64,000 bases of DNA. Origin: Streptomyces sp. WP-1 (GTDB taxonomy: Bacteria > Actinomycetota > Actinomycetes > Streptomycetales > Streptomycetaceae). This document shows, in pieces, positions 61,168 to 64,000 of this stretch. The number at the start of each line of letters is the position of its first letter. Positions within the stretch are counted from its first letter, which is position 1. Both the position numbers and the translations under genes were made by a program. The stretch lies in NCBI RefSeq assembly GCF_030450125.1, contig NZ_CP123923.1, positions 6,014,001 to 6,078,000 on the forward strand, given 5' to 3'. Under the pieces are notes generated by a model, which saw only the letters and a program-made list of their open reading frames with translations, had not been told where the DNA came from and did no database searches.

Positions 61168-61899
61168 ATGGCGGTCTTCGTCGCGCTCGGCGCGTTCCTG
61201 ATGACGCTGGCCGGCGGCTGGACGGCTCAGCGAGTGACCGACCGTCGGCATCTCGTCCTGGGACTCGCCGGCGGTCTGATGCTGGGCGTGGTCGGCCTCG
61301 ACCTGCTGCCGGAGGCGCTGCGCGCCGCCGACCGCGAGATCTTCGGCGTCCCCGCGGCCCTGCTGCTGTTCGTGGCCGGATTTCTGCTCGCCCATCTCGT
61401 GGAACGCACCCTCGCCGCGCGCCAGGCCGCCCACGGCGGCGCCGAGCACGATCACCACCGGGCGCCCGAGGTGGGCCTCACCGCGGCCGGCGCCATGGTG
61501 GGCCACAGCGCCATGGACGGCGTCGCCATCGGCGCCGCCTTCCAGGTCGGCAGCGGCATGGGCACGGCCGTCGCGCTCGCCGTGATCGCCCACGACTTCG
61601 CGGACGGCTTCAACACCTTCACCATCACCAGCCTGTACGGCAACGCCCGCCGGCGCGCCATCGGGATGCTGGTCGCGGACGCCTGCGCCCCCCTGGTGGG
61701 CGCGCTGTCGACCGTCTTCTTCCACATCCCCGAACCGGTGCTCGGCGGCTATCTCGGCCTCTTCGGCGGCGTCCTGCTCTACCTCGCCGCCGCCGAGATC
61801 CTGCCCGAGGCCCATCACGAGCACCCCGCCCGCTCCACCCTGCTGTGCACGGTGGCCGGGGCCGCGTTCATCTGGCTGGTGGTCGGCATCTCCGGCTGA
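61168..61899 (+). CDS. ZIP family metal transporter
   Basis: 243-residue integral membrane protein with about eight segments. A His-rich loop (AEHDHHRAP) lies between the third and fourth; conserved metal-site stretches HSAMDGVAIGAAF and VIAHDFADGFNTFTI are the hallmark of ZIP metal importers. It reads against the cobalamin genes, inside their cluster, so zinc or cobalt uptake linked to B12 is a fair inference. ATG 61168 preferred; GTG 61162 possible. Confidence 0.92.
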   Translation: MAVFVALGAFLMTLAGGWTAQRVTDRRHLVLGLAGGLMLGVVGLDLLPEALRAADREIFGVPAALLLFVAGFLLAHLVERTLAARQAAHGGAEHDHHRAPEVGLTAAGAMVGHSAMDGVAIGAAFQVGSGMGTAVALAVIAHDFADGFNTFTITSLYGNARRRAIGMLVADACAPLVGALSTVFFHIPEPVLGGYLGLFGGVLLYLAAAEILPEAHHEHPARSTLLCTVAGAAFIWLVVGISG

Positions 61900-61922
61900 C
61901 CGTGCCGGCCGCCGGGCACCGG

Positions 61923-62654
61923 TCACAGTTTCCCGCCCCGCCCGCCGTCCCGCCGCGGCGGCGCGATCAGCGTCGACAGGTACGGCAGCGGCGAGCCGTC
62001 CAGCTCCGCCGCGCGCCGCACCGACTCCTCCGGCAGCCCCAGCGCCGAGCCCCACACCGCGTCGTCCAGCCGCCCGGCCCGCGCCAGCGCCCCGGCGACC
62101 TCGGCGGCCTGCCGCCCGAACTTGTACGCCACGACCGTCCCCGGACCGGCCAGCGCCTCCTCCAGCACCGCCGCGCCCGCCGTCACCGGCACCAGCGTCA
62201 GCGGCTCGGTGCCCTCGGTCAGCACGGCACCGGAGCGCGCCGCGAGATCCTGCATGGCGGTGATCCCGGGCACGGTCTCCACGACCACCCCGGGCACCAG
62301 CCCGGCGATGGTCTGCGCGAGATACGTGAACGTCGAGTACACGTTCGGGTCCCCGATGGTGGCGAACGCGACCGAGCCGTGCCGCCCCAGCAGCTCCGCG
62401 ACCCGCGCGCCCGCCGCGTCCCAGGCGGCCTCCCGGCGCGCCCGGTCGGACCGCTCGTTCAGCGCGAACACCACGCGGACGATCTTCTCCCCGGACACGT
62501 AGTGCGCCACGGTCGCCTCGGCCCGCCCGCGCTCACCGCTGTCCATCACGGGGACGACGACCACCTCGGCCGCCCGCAGCGCGTTGACCCCCTTCACGGT
62601 CACCAGCTCCGGGTCCCCGGGGCCGACCCCGACACCGATCAGCCTGCTGCTCAT
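61923..62654 (-). CDS. cobI: Precorrin-2 C20-methyltransferase
   Basis: 243-residue tetrapyrrole methylase. Conserved LIGVGVGPGDPELVTVKGVNAL, ATIGDPNVYSTFTYL and VPGITAMQDLAARSG. Its ATG overlaps the cobB stop, so the pair is coupled. Converges with the ZIP gene (23-base gap). Confidence 0.95.
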   Translation of the reverse strand: MSSRLIGVGVGPGDPELVTVKGVNALRAAEVVVVPVMDSGERGRAEATVAHYVSGEKIVRVVFALNERSDRARREAAWDAAGARVAELLGRHGSVAFATIGDPNVYSTFTYLAQTIAGLVPGVVVETVPGITAMQDLAARSGAVLTEGTEPLTLVPVTAGAAVLEEALAGPGTVVAYKFGRQAAEVAGALARAGRLDDAVWGSALGLPEESVRRAAELDGSPLPYLSTLIAPPRRDGGRGGKL

Positions 62655-64000
62655 GACGTCCGGCACCTCTCCACGAACCGATGGGCGACACCGGGCTCGG
62701 ACGCCCAGTGCGTGTGCAGATAACTCGCGTGCACGCCCCGCTGTACAAAACCCTCGACCCGCCGCTCCCGGCCCCAAAACCCCCAGGCGGGCACGGCACC
62801 GGCCCCCGGCTCCACCACGGTGCGGTGGAACTCGTGCCCCCGCATCCGCGTCCCGGCACCGGCCAGCACACTGTCCCCGACGGCCACGGCATCCCGGTAC
62901 CCGAGCGTGAGCCGCTCCGCCATCCGCGCGGTGGCGTCCAGCACGCCGCACATGGGACTGCCGTCCAACTCCCGGCACAGGTAGAGGAGTCCGGCACACT
63001 CGGCGGCGATCGGCGCGCCACGCTCCGCGAGTTCGGACACGGCGGCCCGGAGCGGCTTGTTGGCCGACAGCTCGGCGGTGTACACCTCGGGGAACCCGCC
63101 GCCGATGACCAGCCCGGCGGTGCCGTCGGGCAGTTCCTCGTCACGAAGCGGATCGAAGGTGACGACGTCGGCGCCGGCGGCGGTGAGGAGTTCGGTGTGC
63201 TCGGCGTAGGAGAAGGTGAAGGCGGGGCCACCGGCGACGGCGATTTTGGGCCTTGGCCTTCCAGTTCGCTGAGACGGGTGGTCGTGGGTGGGCGAGAAGT
63301 CGGGGGTCCAGGGGGCGGAGCCCCCTGGGACGGCGCCCGCGGAACGCGCCAGCCTCTCCAGCGCGGGCAGATCACACCCACCGGCCACCAACGCCGCCAT
63401 CTCCGCAACGGCGTCCACCGCGACCCCGCGCCGCTCGGCCACCGGAACCAACCCCAGATGCCGGGAAGGCGTCTCCACCAGCGGAGCCCGCCGCAACACC
63501 CCCAGCACCGGCACCCCGACGGACTCCAGCGCCTCCCGCAACAGAGCCTCGTGCCGCGCCGACCCCACCTTGTTCAGGATCACGCCCCCGACCCGCACCC
63601 GCGGATCCCACGACACGAACCCGTGCACCAGCGCCGCCACCGACCGCGACTGCGCCGACGCGTCCACCACCAGCACCACCGGCGCCCCCAGCAGCTTCGC
63701 CACCTGCGCGGTGGACGCCAGCTCACCCTCCCCGGCCGCACCGTCGTACAGCCCCATCACACCCTCGACCACGGCGAGGTCGCACCCCCGCGCCCCGTGC
63801 AGGAAGAGCGGAGCGATCAGCTCCGGCCCGCACAGGTACGCGTCCAGGTTCCGCCCCGTCCGCCCGGTCGCGAGCGCGTGATACCCGGGATCGATGTAGT
63901 CCGGCCCGACCTTGTGCGGGGACACGGCGAGCCCCCGCGCGGCGAACGCGGCCATCAGCCCCGTGGCCACGGTGGTCTTGCCGCTGCCCGAGGAGGGCGC
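62651..64000 (-). CDS. cobB: Cobyrinate/hydrogenobyrinate a,c-diamide synthase (5' end missing)
   Basis: ATP- and glutamine-dependent amidation of the corrin ring side chains a and c. At the window edge the frame continues upstream into the P-loop SSGSGKTT before VATGLMAAFAARG. DLAVVEGVMGLYDG, then the glutamine amidotransferase domain with AECAGLLYLCREL (catalytic Cys region) and VHASYLHTHWAS (His). A Pro-rich linker (residues near SAPWTPDFSPTHDHPS) joins the domains. The start codon lies beyond base 64000. Confidence 0.94.
   Translation of the reverse strand, partial: APSSGSGKTTVATGLMAAFAARGLAVSPHKVGPDYIDPGYHALATGRTGRNLDAYLCGPELIAPLFLHGARGCDLAVVEGVMGLYDGAAGEGELASTAQVAKLLGAPVVLVVDASAQSRSVAALVHGFVSWDPRVRVGGVILNKVGSARHEALLREALESVGVPVLGVLRRAPLVETPSRHLGLVPVAERRGVAVDAVAEMAALVAGGCDLPALERLARSAGAVPGGSAPWTPDFSPTHDHPSQRTGRPRPKIAVAGGPAFTFSYAEHTELLTAAGADVVTFDPLRDEELPDGTAGLVIGGGFPEVYTAELSANKPLRAAVSELAERGAPIAAECAGLLYLCRELDGSPMCGVLDATARMAERLTLGYRDAVAVGDSVLAGAGTRMRGHEFHRTVVEPGAGAVPAWGFWGRERRVEGFVQRGVHASYLHTHWASEPGVAHRFVERCRTS

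Noticed and set aside
1..64000. Mobile elements, tRNA genes or CRISPR arrays
   Set aside because: No transposase or integrase signatures, no cloverleaf-like stretch with CCA-end or T-loop features, and no regular spacer-repeat pattern were found by reading; short repeats present are local duplications.

Overview
High G+C sequence (roughly 70 percent or more), GTG and TTG starts, strong third-position GC bias and gene content typical of actinomycetes. The blocks tkt-tal-zwf-opcA-pgl, ctaB/ctaA, the sufR-led SUF operon, ectABCD and a cobalamin cluster point to a Streptomyces chromosome, in an order like the S. coelicolor SCO1850-SCO1940 core region (from memory, not searched). This is mostly core chromosome: I see no insertion sequence, integrase, CRISPR array, tRNA or rRNA. 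The few decayed or rearranged spots are therefore the notable parts.

Layout. 1-6792 (minus): pentose-phosphate operon tkt-tal-zwf-opcA-pgl. 7215-9872: heme o synthase ctaB (plus) and heme A synthase ctaA (minus), a small hypothetical gene between them, then an ABC exporter (minus) whose two genes are joined by a duplicated stop/start junction. 11782-12343: decayed aminoglycoside 3-N-acetyltransferase remnant. 12441-19073 (plus): iron-sulfur cluster operon sufR-sufB-sufD-Rieske-sufC-sufS-sufU-sufT, with a SufR-type operator on the sufR start codon and an iron-box-like palindrome upstream. 19225-20117: SMR efflux protein plus TetR regulator behind two palindromes. 20189-22665: dapD (plus), a HAD-like protein and a dapA-type gene (minus). 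22834-24790 (plus): two overlapping gene pairs of unknown function, the last coding for 11-residue repeats. 24915-26738: secreted nuclease.

27003-31512: large hypothetical protein, a Tat-exported PhoX-type phosphatase with a possible PHO box, and a double-TerD protein. 31587-36545 (minus): polyol/sugar ABC transporter, zinc dehydrogenase and DeoR regulator, with an unrecognised gene diverging at 36920. 38421-44786: acid phosphatase, penicillin-binding protein (start region duplicated), two GNAT enzymes, an IclR regulator carrying two compensating frameshifts, a DsbA/FrnE-like oxidoreductase and a class V aminotransferase.

44860-48028 (minus): ectABCD for ectoine and hydroxyectoine. 48389-53229: a second class V aminotransferase (minus), then an amino-acid ABC transporter (plus) behind a near-consensus promoter, and an amidohydrolase. 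53389-54327: LAETG sortase-anchored surface protein. 54677-64000 (mostly minus): cobalamin genes for a CobC-like aminotransferase, CbiX, CobH, a CbiG-CobJ fusion, CobL, CobM, CobI and CobB (cut by the window end), with a ZIP metal transporter in the opposite direction inside the cluster.

All calls rest on reading translations, motifs and repeats by eye; no database search was run.
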